DNA from: Pseudobutyrivibrio sp. YE44
GTDB taxonomy: Bacteria > Bacillota > Clostridia > Lachnospirales > Lachnospiraceae
Direction of reading: 5' to 3'
NCBI RefSeq assembly: GCF_900104335.1
Contig: NZ_FMXT01000006.1
Coordinates: forward strand, 62,001-126,000
DNA: 64,000 nucleotides
Below, in pieces: positions 51,459-60,968 of this stretch. The position numbers were made by a program, and so were the translations under genes. A model generated the notes under the pieces. It saw only the letters and a list, made by a program, of their open reading frames with translations. It ran no database searches and was not told the origin of the DNA. How positions within the stretch are numbered: position 1 is the first letter of the stretch; each line of letters opens with the position of its first letter.

Positions 51459-52592
51459 ATGAAAAGAAAAATCGCTTTAGCTTTAGCGGGGGTTATGGCA
51501 CTTGGTTTAGTTGGTTGTGGTAGCGGCTCAGATGGTGGCGCTAAGACAACTGATGAGGCAGCACAGGCTGTTGTAGATGAGTCAGGTGAGCTTGACGATT
51601 TAATTTCAGCAGCACAGGAGGAAGGAACATTAGTCGTTTATGGTTCTTGCGAGGAGGATTATCTTGCAGCAGCATGTGATCACTTTGAAGAGCTTTATGG
51701 AATTGATGTTCAGTATCAGCGCCTTTCAACAGGTGAGGTACAAAGTAAGATTGAAGAGGAAAATGGAAATCCATCAGGTGATGTTTGGTTTGGTGGAACA
51801 ACAGATCCTTATAACGTTGCTGCATCAGAAGGCTTATTAGAGCCATATGAGGCAATTAATGCAAAGCACTTATTAAGCGATGAGTACAAGGATGCCGATG
51901 GAAATTGGTATGGAATTTACAAAGGAATTCTTGGTTTCATGGTTAACAAGGATGAGTTAGAAAGAATGAAGGTAGATGCTCCAAAGGATTGGAAGGATTT
52001 ACTTGATTCTAAGTATCAGGGATTAGTTTGGATGTCAAACTACAATACAGCTGGTACAGCAAAGCTTGTTATTAATACAATGGTTCAGAAGTATGGACAT
52101 GATGAGGGTGTTAAGTATCTTACAGATCTTGATAAGAATATCGAAGTATATACAAAGTCAGGATCAGGCCCTTCTAAGAATGTAGGAACAGGTGAGTGTG
52201 TTGTTGGTATCGGATTCTTACATGATGCATTAGCACAGATCGTTGATAACGGATATGGAAACATCGATTTGATTATTCCTTCATCAGGTACATCTTTTGA
52301 GATTGGTGCAACAGCAATCTTCAAGGGTTGCCAGCACCCAAATGCTGCTAAGCTCTGGATTGAGTATGCACTTAGTCCAGAGTGTGTAGAGCTTGCAGCT
52401 CAGAACGGTTCATATCAGTTCTTATTACTTGACAATGCTAAGCAGCCAGAGGTTGCAGAAGAGTTCGGTCTTGATCCAGACAACGTTATGGATTATGACT
52501 TCGAAGATGCAAAGGAAAATACAGCTCAGTATGTTGAGGACGTTATGAATGCTCTTGGCAGCGCAGCAGATGATCGTTTCGAGACAGAATAA
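51459..52592 (+). CDS. ABC transporter substrate-binding lipoprotein (AfuA/FbpA-like)
   Basis: The 377-residue lipoprotein has its lipid cysteine at residue 20 (GLVGCG). The body resembles ferric-ion binding proteins (LVVYGSCEEDYLAAACDHFEELYGIDVQYQRLSTGEV, DVWFGGTTDPYNVAASEGLL). Where FbpA-type proteins have two adjacent tyrosines for iron, it reads GFLHDA (His255, Asp256). This argues against iron and, from what I recall of sugar-phosphate-binding AfuA, for a phosphorylated sugar. It heads the transport operon, with AAGGAGAAG before the start. Confidence 0.85.
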   Translation: MKRKIALALAGVMALGLVGCGSGSDGGAKTTDEAAQAVVDESGELDDLISAAQEEGTLVVYGSCEEDYLAAACDHFEELYGIDVQYQRLSTGEVQSKIEEENGNPSGDVWFGGTTDPYNVAASEGLLEPYEAINAKHLLSDEYKDADGNWYGIYKGILGFMVNKDELERMKVDAPKDWKDLLDSKYQGLVWMSNYNTAGTAKLVINTMVQKYGHDEGVKYLTDLDKNIEVYTKSGSGPSKNVGTGECVVGIGFLHDALAQIVDNGYGNIDLIIPSSGTSFEIGATAIFKGCQHPNAAKLWIEYALSPECVELAAQNGSYQFLLLDNAKQPEVAEEFGLDPDNVMDYDFEDAKENTAQYVEDVMNALGSAADDRFETE

Positions 52593-52610
52593 TTAAACAT
52601 AAGATTTTTC

Positions 52611-52640
52611 AAGGCGGATGCTTAAGTTCATCCGCCTTGT
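52611..52640 (+). terminator. Attenuating hairpin after the binding-protein gene
   Basis: AAGGCGGATG and CATCCGCCTT form a 10-bp perfect stem with 8-base loop, but the T run is only GTT. It probably reduces read-through, giving more binding protein than permease. Confidence 0.65.
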
Positions 52641-52663
52641 TAAAAGCATAGGAGGGAGATAAG

Positions 52664-54373
52664 ATGGCAAAAAGTCAAAGCGCCAGCCTTGAAAGGAAAA
52701 AGCTTTTAGCGGATCCTATCCTGGTTTCGACCATTATCTTGCTGGTAGTATTTCTTACAGTATTTATTTTATATCCTCTTGCAATTTTGCTGGTGGATAG
52801 TTTTGTTACAGAGGACGGAATCACTTTAGATGTATTTAAGAGAATTATGGAATTGTCCAATTTTAGAAGGGCAATCACAAACACATTAAAGGTTGGTTTT
52901 TTAGTTGGAATAGCATCAGCTTTAATCGGCTTGCTATTTGCTTATGTAGAGGTATATGTAAAGCTTAGGACAAGATTTATTGAGGGATTATTTAAATTGG
53001 TTTCTATGCTTCCTGTAGTATCACCACCATTTGTATTATCACTTTCAATGATAATGCTTTTTGGTAAGGCAGGAATCATCACACGATTCATATTTAAGAT
53101 TTATGACAACAGCGTGTATGGTTTCTGGGGAATCGCAATCGTTCAGACACTTACCTTTTTCCCAGTCTGCTACATGATGCTTAAGGGATTGCTTAAGAAT
53201 ATAGATCCATCCTTGGAAGAAGCAGCTAGAGATATGGGTGCTTCAAGATTTAAGGTTTTCATGACAGTAACATTCCCATTAATTCTTCCAGGTTTAGGAA
53301 ATGCTTTCTTGGTAACATTCATTGAGTCGATTGCAGATTTTGCAAACCCAATGATTATCGGTGGTTCTTACGATACACTTGCAACCACAATTTACTTACA
53401 GATTACAGGTGCCTATGACAAGCAGGGTGCAGCTGCTATGGCGGTAGTTCTTCTTTGCATCACACTTTGCATGTTTATGGTTCAGAAATATTACTTAGAG
53501 GCAAAGAGTACAGCAACTCTTTCAGGAAAGGCTTCTCGAGAGAGAATGCTTATTACAGACAAGAGTGTAACAGTTCCTCTTACAGTTGCTTGCTCAGCAC
53601 TTGCTCTTTTTGTAATCGTTATGTACATTTGCGTTCCATTTGGCGCAATGTTCAAAACTTGGGGATATGATTTCCACTTAACTACAAAGTGGTTTGAACA
53701 GGTATTCACAAGATATAAAGGCTTTAAGACCTTTAAGGATAGTTTTGTATTATCACTTATATCAGCACCAATCACGGCCTTGCTTTCAATGATTATCTCT
53801 TACTTGGTTGTAAAGAGAAAATTCAAGGCTAAGGGATTTATTGAGGCAGTTTCAATGCTTGCTATGGCAGTGCCTGGAACAGTTCTTGGTATTGGTTATA
53901 TCCGTGGTTTCTCAGGAGGACTTTTCGGTTCTGGATTTTTACAGGGATTATATGGTACAGGAACAATCCTTGTAATCGTATTTATTGTACGAAGCCTTCC
54001 AACAGGAACACGAAGCGGTATCTCAGCTCTTAGACAGATTGATAAGAGTATTGAGGAATCTGCATATGATATGGGCGCAGACAGCTTCAAGGTATTTATG
54101 ACAGTTACATTACCACTTATTAAGGATAGCTTCCTTAGTGGATTTATTACTTCGTTTGTACGTAGTATCACAGCAATCAGTGCAATCATTCTTCTTGTAA
54201 CACCTTCATACTTGCTCATTACAGTTCAGATTAATGAGTTTGCAGAGAAGGGTGCATATGGAATTGCTTGTGCATTTGCTTCAATACTGATTCTTATTAC
54301 TTACGGTTCAGTACTGCTTATGAACATTCTAATGAAATATTTTGGAACTAGCCGAAAGGTAAAAATTGATTAA
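52664..54373 (+). CDS. ABC transporter permease, two fused domains
   Basis: The 569-residue protein has about 12 membrane helices in two permease halves. Each carries an EAA loop: EEAARDMGASRFKVFMTVTFP in the first and EESAYDMGADSFKVFMTVTLP in the second. This fused layout is that of FbpB/AfuB/ThiP proteins. It forms the channel for the solute brought by the binding protein at 51459-52592. GGAGGGAG precedes the start. The ATPase gene is 18 bp downstream. Confidence 0.95.
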   Translation: MAKSQSASLERKKLLADPILVSTIILLVVFLTVFILYPLAILLVDSFVTEDGITLDVFKRIMELSNFRRAITNTLKVGFLVGIASALIGLLFAYVEVYVKLRTRFIEGLFKLVSMLPVVSPPFVLSLSMIMLFGKAGIITRFIFKIYDNSVYGFWGIAIVQTLTFFPVCYMMLKGLLKNIDPSLEEAARDMGASRFKVFMTVTFPLILPGLGNAFLVTFIESIADFANPMIIGGSYDTLATTIYLQITGAYDKQGAAAMAVVLLCITLCMFMVQKYYLEAKSTATLSGKASRERMLITDKSVTVPLTVACSALALFVIVMYICVPFGAMFKTWGYDFHLTTKWFEQVFTRYKGFKTFKDSFVLSLISAPITALLSMIISYLVVKRKFKAKGFIEAVSMLAMAVPGTVLGIGYIRGFSGGLFGSGFLQGLYGTGTILVIVFIVRSLPTGTRSGISALRQIDKSIEESAYDMGADSFKVFMTVTLPLIKDSFLSGFITSFVRSITAISAIILLVTPSYLLITVQINEFAEKGAYGIACAFASILILITYGSVLLMNILMKYFGTSRKVKID

Positions 54374-54391
54374 TTATAAGGCGGTGGAAAA

Positions 54392-55453
54392 ATGGCAAAA
54401 GAGAAAAAGGGAGTTCGCTTAGAACATATCTCAAAAATATATAAAGACCCAAAGACAGGCAAAGATTTTTACGCAGTAAAAGATTGCAATTTGGAAATTG
54501 AACCAGGTACCTTTGTTACTTTACTTGGACCATCTGGTTGTGGTAAGACAACAACTCTTCGTATGATTGCTGGTTTTGAAAGCCCAGACGAAGGTGAGAT
54601 TTATCTTGGAGACGAGGCTATCAATGCCTTGACTCCAAACAAGAGAGATACAGCTATGGTTTTCCAGAGCTATGCACTTCTCCCACATTACAATATCTTT
54701 GATAATGTGGCCTATGGACTTAAGCTTAGAAAGCTTCCACAGGATGAGATTAAGAGAAAGGTTACTGATATTCTTAAACTTGTTGGCTTGGAGGGAATGG
54801 AAAATCGTATGACAAACCAGCTTTCTGGTGGACAGCAGCAGCGTGTTGCTTTGGCAAGAGCGCTTGTTATTGAGCCAGGTGTTTTGTTATTCGATGAGCC
54901 ACTTTCAAATCTTGATGCAAAGCTTCGTGTTTCAATGCGTACTGAGATTCGTAGAATCCAGCAGGAGGCAGGCATTACAGCTATCTACGTAACACATGAT
55001 CAGTCAGAGGCAATGGCTATCTCTGATAAGGTCATTATTATGAATGGCGGAAATGTTGAGCAGGTAGCGTCACCAAAGGAGGCTTACTATTATCCAAACA
55101 ATAAATTCGTAGCAGACTTTATTGGTGAAGTAAACTTCTTAGAGGCTGTGGTTGTAGCTCAGGATGAAGTTGATATTAACGGTGTAAGACTTAAGTGCGC
55201 TACAGGTGATATGGAGATTAACAAGCAGTGTAGCGTTGTTCTTAGACCAGAAGGAGCATCTCTTTCAGACGAAGGTGATTTATCTGGAACTGTTGAGTAT
55301 TCATGCTTCATGGGTGCATACCAGGATTATCACATTAAAGTTGGTGAGACTGTTGTTAAGATTCAGGAATACAATCCTAAGAACAAAAAGATTTACAATG
55401 TAGGAGACAAGGTATTCCTTAACTTTGAGGACAACACTTTATACGCTTTATAA
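54392..55453 (+). CDS. ABC transporter ATP-binding protein (FbpC/AfuC-like)
   Basis: The 353-residue ATPase has Walker A GPSGCGKTT, the Q-loop VFQSYALLPHYN, the signature LSGGQQQRVALARAL, Walker B VLLFDEPLSNLD, and the switch His in VTHDQ. A C-terminal TOBE-like domain follows after about residue 240. It energises the fused permease encoded just before. It is followed by an mgtC-like gene 21 bp later. Confidence 0.96.
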   Translation: MAKEKKGVRLEHISKIYKDPKTGKDFYAVKDCNLEIEPGTFVTLLGPSGCGKTTTLRMIAGFESPDEGEIYLGDEAINALTPNKRDTAMVFQSYALLPHYNIFDNVAYGLKLRKLPQDEIKRKVTDILKLVGLEGMENRMTNQLSGGQQQRVALARALVIEPGVLLFDEPLSNLDAKLRVSMRTEIRRIQQEAGITAIYVTHDQSEAMAISDKVIIMNGGNVEQVASPKEAYYYPNNKFVADFIGEVNFLEAVVVAQDEVDINGVRLKCATGDMEINKQCSVVLRPEGASLSDEGDLSGTVEYSCFMGAYQDYHIKVGETVVKIQEYNPKNKKIYNVGDKVFLNFEDNTLYAL

Positions 55454-55474
55454 AATCTGAAAATGGGGTAGGGG

Positions 55475-56167
55475 ATGAATAACTATTTAACTTATCTACA
55501 GGGAATGAGCGAAGGCGCTGTAGTAATTAGATTAGCTATAGCTACTTTGTTCGGAAGCCTTATTGGATGGGAGCGTGTTGTCAAACATCACAGCGCTGGT
55601 ATAAAGACCTTCTCACTTGTGAGCTTGGGTTCAGCAGCAGCCACGGTGTTGAATATATATTTGGCCATGATGCCAAATCTTAATGCAGATGTAAGTAGAA
55701 TCCCAGCTGGTGTAGTTAGTGGTATCGGCTTTTTGGGAGCGGGGACTATTCTTGTTACGGGGCGCAACCAAATAAAAGGTCTGTCAACCGCAGCTTCACT
55801 TTGGGTGACTTCTTGCATGGGCATGGTAATAGGTGGTGGCTATCTAATAATAGGCGTATCCTGCTTTTTATTAGTGTTACTGGCAAACATTGTACTTTTG
55901 AGATTTAGTACTGTTGTTGAAAATAATAGCAAGTACATGTGCATTTATGCTGAGGTTAGTAAAAACAAGGGGGTAACCTCCCTTACAAAGGAAATAACAG
56001 AATTAGGTTTTGCTATCAATAGCATGACAAAATGTCGAGAGAAAACTCTTCAAAACACAGATGTTGCAGTGATAATTGACATTGACTTGGACAGAAGACG
56101 TTCACACCAAGAAATTTTAAATACTATTGGGGATTTATCCTACGTATACTACGTGGAAGAAGTCTAA
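55475..56167 (+). CDS. MgtC/SapB family membrane protein
   Basis: The 230-residue protein has four to five helices with the MgtC signature (IATLFGSLIGWERVVKHHSAGIKTFSLVSLGSA and GIGFLGAGTI). A short cytoplasmic C-terminal domain follows (YAEVSKNKGVTSLTKEI). MgtC proteins modulate magnesium, phosphate and ATP balance in Gram-negative pathogens. As the last gene of an organophosphate-type transport operon, a role in phosphate balance is possible but inferred. Confidence 0.92.
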   Translation: MNNYLTYLQGMSEGAVVIRLAIATLFGSLIGWERVVKHHSAGIKTFSLVSLGSAAATVLNIYLAMMPNLNADVSRIPAGVVSGIGFLGAGTILVTGRNQIKGLSTAASLWVTSCMGMVIGGGYLIIGVSCFLLVLLANIVLLRFSTVVENNSKYMCIYAEVSKNKGVTSLTKEITELGFAINSMTKCREKTLQNTDVAVIIDIDLDRRRSHQEILNTIGDLSYVYYVEEV

Positions 56168-56173
56168 AAGAAA

Positions 56174-56208
56174 GAGGAGATATTGGTAATCAATATCTCC
56201 TCAATTTT
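56174..56208. terminator. Bidirectional terminator
   Basis: GAGGAGATATTG and CAATATCTCCTC form a 12-bp perfect stem around GTAAT. It lies between the convergent mgtC-like gene and the GGDEF gene. Confidence 0.88.
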
Positions 56209-56209
56209 G

Positions 56210-57346
56210 TTATTGTATAGAATTTACAACCTGGTTTTTACCGTGCTGCTTACCATAATATAATTTTTCATCAGCATCGTTCATTAAGTTGCTGAGGGAC
56301 ATGCCCGGCTTGTACTCGCACACGCCCATTGTCACTGTAACAGAGACTTGAACATCATTTTTATATGTTATGAAATCTTTTGCAATATCACATCTTATAC
56401 GATCTGCAGCCAGTGTCGCCTGTTCTAAAGGACACTTTAAAATAATGCAGATTTCCTCACCGCCCCATCTAAATACGTAGTCAGTTTTTTTGACACCAGT
56501 GAGGATGGTGTGAGCAACATACTTTAGCACCTCATCACCACAATCATGACCATAGGTATCGTTAACTTTCTTAAAGTCATCTATATCTGCCATTATCAAG
56601 CAGAAGGGTTGTCTTCCTTTGTCTGCATGTCTGCAGGCATCTCTTAAATAGCTGTCCATGCTTTTTCGGTTTAATAAGTGGGTTAAGGTGTCGTATTTTG
56701 CGTATTTTTCCAATTCCTCAATTAGATATTTACCACCTAAATGTGTAAGGGAAAGCAACAGTATTGCTGAAATAGTTAAATAGCTAATTCGAATTAGAAT
56801 ATCTGGAGTCTTATTAACACCATCAGCCACCCATAGAATTTCAGGTTTTATAAACCAGGACTGAACGGTTGAAACCATTATACCTATTGTTACCCAAGAG
56901 GTCAGTTTCATATCAAAGAAAAATACTGTGAAGAATATAAAGAATGGCGCAAAGGCCCACCATTGGTTAAATGGAATTAAATATATGGTGAAATTGTACT
57001 GAATTAAAATGACAACACCAACGGCGATTTTATGACGCTTCAGCTGCTCTTGTTTAACTAAGCTATCACCTTTCAAGCCTACTCTATAGAAATGAAGTGC
57101 AACTAAAAAATATATTACATTTGTAAGGTCAAAAAGCGCTAATCCTAAAGGAGGTACGGTTTCATAGCCTCCCATAAGCTTTGTAATGGTATAGGATACG
57201 GCCGAAAGTGCAGCCACAGAGGTAGGTGCTAAAATCACAAACTTATACACTCTGGTTAAATAAATATCCAGCGCAGAAAGCCCTATGGTAGTCTCATAGT
57301 CTTCGAATTCCTGTGTTTGGTTGTGACTCTTCAGAAGCTTAATCAT
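56210..57346 (-). CDS. Membrane-bound diguanylate cyclase (GGDEF)
   Basis: The 378-residue protein has about six membrane helices in residues 30-205 and a C-terminal GGDEF domain. The active site reads RWGGEEICII (GGEE, about residue 295), with the usual DIDDFKKVNDTYGHDCGDEVL before it. The fifth position is Ile where Phe is normal; the catalytic GGEE part is intact. The inhibitory RxxD site is KKTD here, so product inhibition is probably weak. It would make cyclic di-GMP in answer to an unknown membrane signal. Confidence 0.92.
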   Translation of the reverse strand: MIKLLKSHNQTQEFEDYETTIGLSALDIYLTRVYKFVILAPTSVAALSAVSYTITKLMGGYETVPPLGLALFDLTNVIYFLVALHFYRVGLKGDSLVKQEQLKRHKIAVGVVILIQYNFTIYLIPFNQWWAFAPFFIFFTVFFFDMKLTSWVTIGIMVSTVQSWFIKPEILWVADGVNKTPDILIRISYLTISAILLLSLTHLGGKYLIEELEKYAKYDTLTHLLNRKSMDSYLRDACRHADKGRQPFCLIMADIDDFKKVNDTYGHDCGDEVLKYVAHTILTGVKKTDYVFRWGGEEICIILKCPLEQATLAADRIRCDIAKDFITYKNDVQVSVTVTMGVCEYKPGMSLSNLMNDADEKLYYGKQHGKNQVVNSIQ

Positions 57347-57491
57347 ACCCCTCTCCTTTATACCATATACATATACTTACCTGTAATATAGCAGGATTTT
57401 GTTGGAATTCTGTGTATAAATGGTGATAAGACGGAGGTTACTTTTTTATAATTAAGAAAAATGCTAAAATTTATGGCAAAGGGGGGAAAAT

Positions 57492-58565
57492 ATGAGAAAG
57501 ACATACTTAGATAATATTCGTTGGATAACTGTAGTGCTAGTTGTCATATATCATGTGATTTACATATTTAATGGTGTAACCCAGCATGGCATAATCGGGC
57601 CCTTCAGTGAACATCAGCCTCAGGATACATATCAGTACATTGTATATCCCTGGTTTATGCTTATTCTGTTTGTTGTATCTGGCATGTCAGCTCGCTACGA
57701 ACTTGGTAGGCGAACAGAAAAGGAATTTATTAAAGTAAGAACGAGAAAATACCTAGTGCCATCAACAATCGGACTTTTGGTCTTCGGCTGGGTCCTTGGC
57801 TACTACAACATGCTGATATCAGGTGCATTCGATTCTATGGGCAATGTACCTAAGCCTATTCTTTTTCTGATAATGGCAGTAAGCGGTTGCGGCGTTCTGT
57901 GGTATGTTCAGATGCTTTGGATTTTTAGCTTGATTCTGGTACTAATCAGAAAGATTGAAAAGGACAGATTTTATGATATCTGTGGTAAAGCTAATCTTTT
58001 GATACTCATTTTATTTGTTCTACCTGTATATGGCGCTGCACAGATTTTTAATACACCTGTAGTAGTGGTATACAGATTCGGTATCTACGGCTTAGGCTTC
58101 CTCACCGGATATTTTGTATTGTCTCATGACGAAGTGATGGAACGAGTCGGTAAAAACTGGTTGATTTTAAGTATTCTTGCAGTCGCATCTTCCGTAACAT
58201 TTGTAATTCTATACATAGGTCAGCCTTATCCAGAGCATGTTGTCTTGGATACAATCATGTGTAACGTATACGCATGGTTTGGAACACTCGGTATTCTTGC
58301 TTTTATGAAAAAATGGGGTAATTTTGAGAATGCCTTCACAAAGTGGATGTGCAAAAAATCATGGGGCCTCTATGTATTCCACTATCTGATGATAGCAGTC
58401 AGCGGCTGGTACCTGCACACGTTATGTCCGACACTAGCATCTGTTGTTGTATACCTTCTGGTTACAATAGCAGCATTTTCTGGTTCATATCTCTTGTATG
58501 AGATTATGAGCCGCATACCTTTCTTAAGGTGGTGTGTTCTGGGAATAAAAAAGGAGAAAGAATAA
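57492..58565 (+). CDS. Acyltransferase family 3 membrane protein
   Basis: The 357-residue protein has about ten membrane helices and the acyltransferase 3 start (RKTYLDNIRWITVVLVVIYHVIYIFNG) with the family's catalytic His in YHV. These enzymes add acyl groups to sugars or peptidoglycan on the cell surface. The substrate is not readable. AAGGGGGG precedes the ATG. Confidence 0.9.
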   Translation: MRKTYLDNIRWITVVLVVIYHVIYIFNGVTQHGIIGPFSEHQPQDTYQYIVYPWFMLILFVVSGMSARYELGRRTEKEFIKVRTRKYLVPSTIGLLVFGWVLGYYNMLISGAFDSMGNVPKPILFLIMAVSGCGVLWYVQMLWIFSLILVLIRKIEKDRFYDICGKANLLILILFVLPVYGAAQIFNTPVVVVYRFGIYGLGFLTGYFVLSHDEVMERVGKNWLILSILAVASSVTFVILYIGQPYPEHVVLDTIMCNVYAWFGTLGILAFMKKWGNFENAFTKWMCKKSWGLYVFHYLMIAVSGWYLHTLCPTLASVVVYLLVTIAAFSGSYLLYEIMSRIPFLRWCVLGIKKEKE

Positions 58566-58671
58566 TATAATTGGGAGTAAGAGATTTTCTCCTAACAGGC
58601 GAGGTAATCTCCCAAACGCGACTATAAAATGGGTGATAAATGATTGCCTTGGGAGAAAGGAGTTTCAGTCA

Positions 58672-59738
58672 ATGAGACAATTTGATTATGCTTATCTTGC
58701 AGACAGAACATGGGATAACGAGATAATATCATATATATCAAAGATTCATGAGTATAAGGGCAAACAGGAACTATTCTTACGTCAAAGACCTGTGGAACTT
58801 AATAGACTCATTGAAATTGCCAAAATACAAAGTACCGAAGCGTCTAATAGGATTGAGGGTATCATCACTACAAATGCTAGATTAAAGCAGCTTGTGGCTG
58901 ACAAAACAAGCCTAAGAATCGTGATGAAGAGGAAATCTTAGGATATCGCAATGTGCTTAACCTTGTGCATGAAAACTACGAGGTGCTACCAATTCGCAGT
59001 AACTTCATTCTTCAAATGCATAGAGATTTGCTTAAATTTACGAATTATTCATATGGCGGTCAGTTCAAGACCACACCTAATGAGATAGATATGGTGCTTG
59101 CAAATGGAGAAAAGGTTGTTTTGTTCAAGCCACTTGAACCATACGAGACAGCTCCTGCAATCGAGGCGATTTGTAGTAAGTATCAAGAAGCTTTGGATAA
59201 GGAGCTTGTAGATGAATTAATCTTAATTCCGTGTTTTTTGCTTGATTTCCTTTGCATCCATCCGTTTAATGACGGTAATGGACGCATGAGCCGTTTGTTA
59301 ACATTGTTACTGCTATATAGAAGCGGATATTTGGTAGGTCAGTACATCAGTATTGAAAAAGCAATCGCTGATACCCAAGAAGCCTACTATGATGCTTTAC
59401 AACGTGCAGATCAAGGATGGCATGAGGGAACAAATGACCCGAAACCATTTATCAAATATATGCTGAGCATAATTCTTTCTTGCTACAAAGAATTTGAAGC
59501 TAGAGTTTCTATAGCGTATTCATCAGGAACCAAGAGCACATCTTATGATGTTGTTAAGGTATATGTTAGCGAACGCATTGGGAAATTTTCTAAACAGGAA
59601 GTTCTTATGGGATGCCCAAGTTTGGGAAGCTCATCAGTAGAGTCAGCGTTGAAGAAACTTGTTGAGGATGGAACGCTTGTCAGAATTGGCGCTGGTAGAA
59701 AAACTATGTATGCCAGAGCAGATTCAATCATGAGTTGA
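58672..59738 (+). pseudogene. Fic-domain protein, frameshifted
   Basis: Fic proteins transfer AMP to target proteins. The N-terminal part (58672-58941) has the inhibitory motif SNRIEG of class II Fic proteins. The C-terminal part holds the core HPFNDGNGRMSR and a winged-helix-like end. The two parts are in different frames. Adding one A near 58906-58910 would restore KPKNRDEEEILGYRNVLN, so a single-base loss is the likely cause. The gene is otherwise intact over its full length. It may be a recent pseudogene, a sequencing error, or two proteins. The ATG at 58672 has AAAGGAG upstream. Confidence 0.85.
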
Positions 59739-59923
59739 TGGATGGTTGCATTACCAGCATGGATTGTGATGATTACAAAAAATGTAGTATAAGTATAAAG
59801 AAGAAGGTCTATTTTCAGGATAACTTAGAAAGACAAATCGCAGTTTGTAGGGAAAATAATTAAAACCAGAGATGATATTATTGAACATGAACTAAAAAAT
59901 TATGGAATGTGAGGATAAAAACA

Positions 59924-60670
59924 ATGATTGCTTTAATAACAGGAGCAACAGGAGATATTGGCAGAGAGTTTGTTAAGGAAATACTTGATGAGGTGGATCA
60001 GATATGGGCTATAGGACGAAGCGAAGAAAGGCTAGCGGAACTTGTTAAGGAGTTTGGGCAGAAGATCGTTCCGATTAAATCGGATTTGTCTAAAGAGGCA
60101 GAAATACGATCTCTTTGTGAAAGAATAGAAAGGGAAAAACCTGAAATCCAATATTTGATAAATAACGCTGGAGTTGCAAAGATGGGAGGGTTCAGTGAGT
60201 TCTCGTATGATGAGGTAGCAACTATGCTGAATATCAATTGCGAAGCTGCAGCGCTTTTATGTAGGGTGTCCATTCCCTTTATGAAAAAGGGTTCGTTTAT
60301 CCTTAATATTGCATCGGCATCAGCATTTCAGCCAAATCCGTATATATCGTTGTATGCTGCAAGCAAAGCATATTTATTGTCGTTTACACGAGCTATAAAC
60401 AGAGAGTTGCGTGACGTAACCTGTACGGCTGTTTGTCCCGGATGGGTCGATACTAAGATGCTTCCAAAAGAAAAGGATGGAAAAAGAATACGTTATCCCG
60501 GCATAGTGACTCCGGAGAAAGTCGTAAAACAGGCACTTAAGGATTGTCATAAGGGTAAAGATGTTTCTATGAGTTCGTCTTTGTTTAAGTATACGAGATT
60601 TTACAGTAAAGTGATACCGCACAGATTTATCATGAACCAGTGGTTAAAAATGTTGAAGAAATACTTATAA
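59924..60670 (+). CDS. Short-chain dehydrogenase/reductase
   Basis: The 248-residue protein has the SDR nucleotide motif LITGATGDIGREF, the NNAG motif in LINNAGVAKMGG, and the catalytic Ser...Tyr-x-x-x-Lys in ASASAFQPNPYISLYAASKAYLL. The C-terminus (KYTRFYSKVIPHRFIMNQWLKML) is basic. The substrate is unknown. GAGG precedes the ATG at 59924; an in-frame GTG at 59909 overlaps that site and is not favoured. Confidence 0.92.
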   Translation: MIALITGATGDIGREFVKEILDEVDQIWAIGRSEERLAELVKEFGQKIVPIKSDLSKEAEIRSLCERIEREKPEIQYLINNAGVAKMGGFSEFSYDEVATMLNINCEAAALLCRVSIPFMKKGSFILNIASASAFQPNPYISLYAASKAYLLSFTRAINRELRDVTCTAVCPGWVDTKMLPKEKDGKRIRYPGIVTPEKVVKQALKDCHKGKDVSMSSSLFKYTRFYSKVIPHRFIMNQWLKMLKKYL

Positions 60671-60698
60671 GAGCGCGACAATTCAAGTTTGTCGGGAT

Positions 60699-60718
60699 AA
60701 AACTAAATAAAATCTTAC
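60699..60718 (+). repeat. 20-base direct repeat, copy 1
   Basis: The 20-mer beginning AAAACTAAATAAAATC recurs exactly at 61153-61172. Both copies are followed by RTAG and a hairpin. Confidence 0.8.
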
Positions 60719-60720
60719 GT

Positions 60721-60774
60721 AGACCAGTACCCTGAGGACCCCAGATTTGAGGACGCCCAGATTCGTGCTGGTCT
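60721..60774 (+). terminator. Hairpin after the SDR gene
   Basis: AGACCAGTAC and GTGCTGGTCT pair with one G-T. The loop holds a near-exact 15/16-base tandem duplication (TGAGGACCCCAGATT and TGAGGACGCCCAGATT, 60733-60763). The tail ATTATTG is a weak T run. Confidence 0.5.
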
Positions 60775-60861
60775 ATTATTGTCCATGAAAAAATCGTGGA
60801 TATCCGCAAAAATTTCATGTAAACGGGTAGCCAAACTTTGTAACTACTTCCAGAATAAGGC

Positions 60862-60968
60862 TGCTAAAAGGGGATTTCAGTGACTATTGATAAGATTTGA
60901 ATGGGGATTCGAGTTGATTTTTGGTTTACTTGAATGGGGATTTGAGTTATTTTTCTTACTTCAGTAGA
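60862..60968 (+). repeat. Array of three ~33-bp-period units ahead of the DUF4143 remnant
   Basis: GGGGATT occurs at 60870, 60903 and 60936, exactly 33 bp apart. The last two units share TTGAATGGGGATTYGAGTT; the first is more diverged. The array ends where the remnant reading frame becomes recognisable. Confidence 0.65.

Noticed and set aside
51459-55453. Annotating the ABC operon as a ferric iron transporter
   Set aside because: The general family matches, but the tyrosine pair for iron is replaced by His-Asp and the neighbours are of the sugar-phosphate sensor type, so iron is not supported.
59739-59923. Short open stretch ending KTRDDIIEHELKNYGM before the SDR gene
   Set aside because: It has no start or ribosome-binding site and is broken by stops upstream; it may be a gene fragment, but I cannot support a family.
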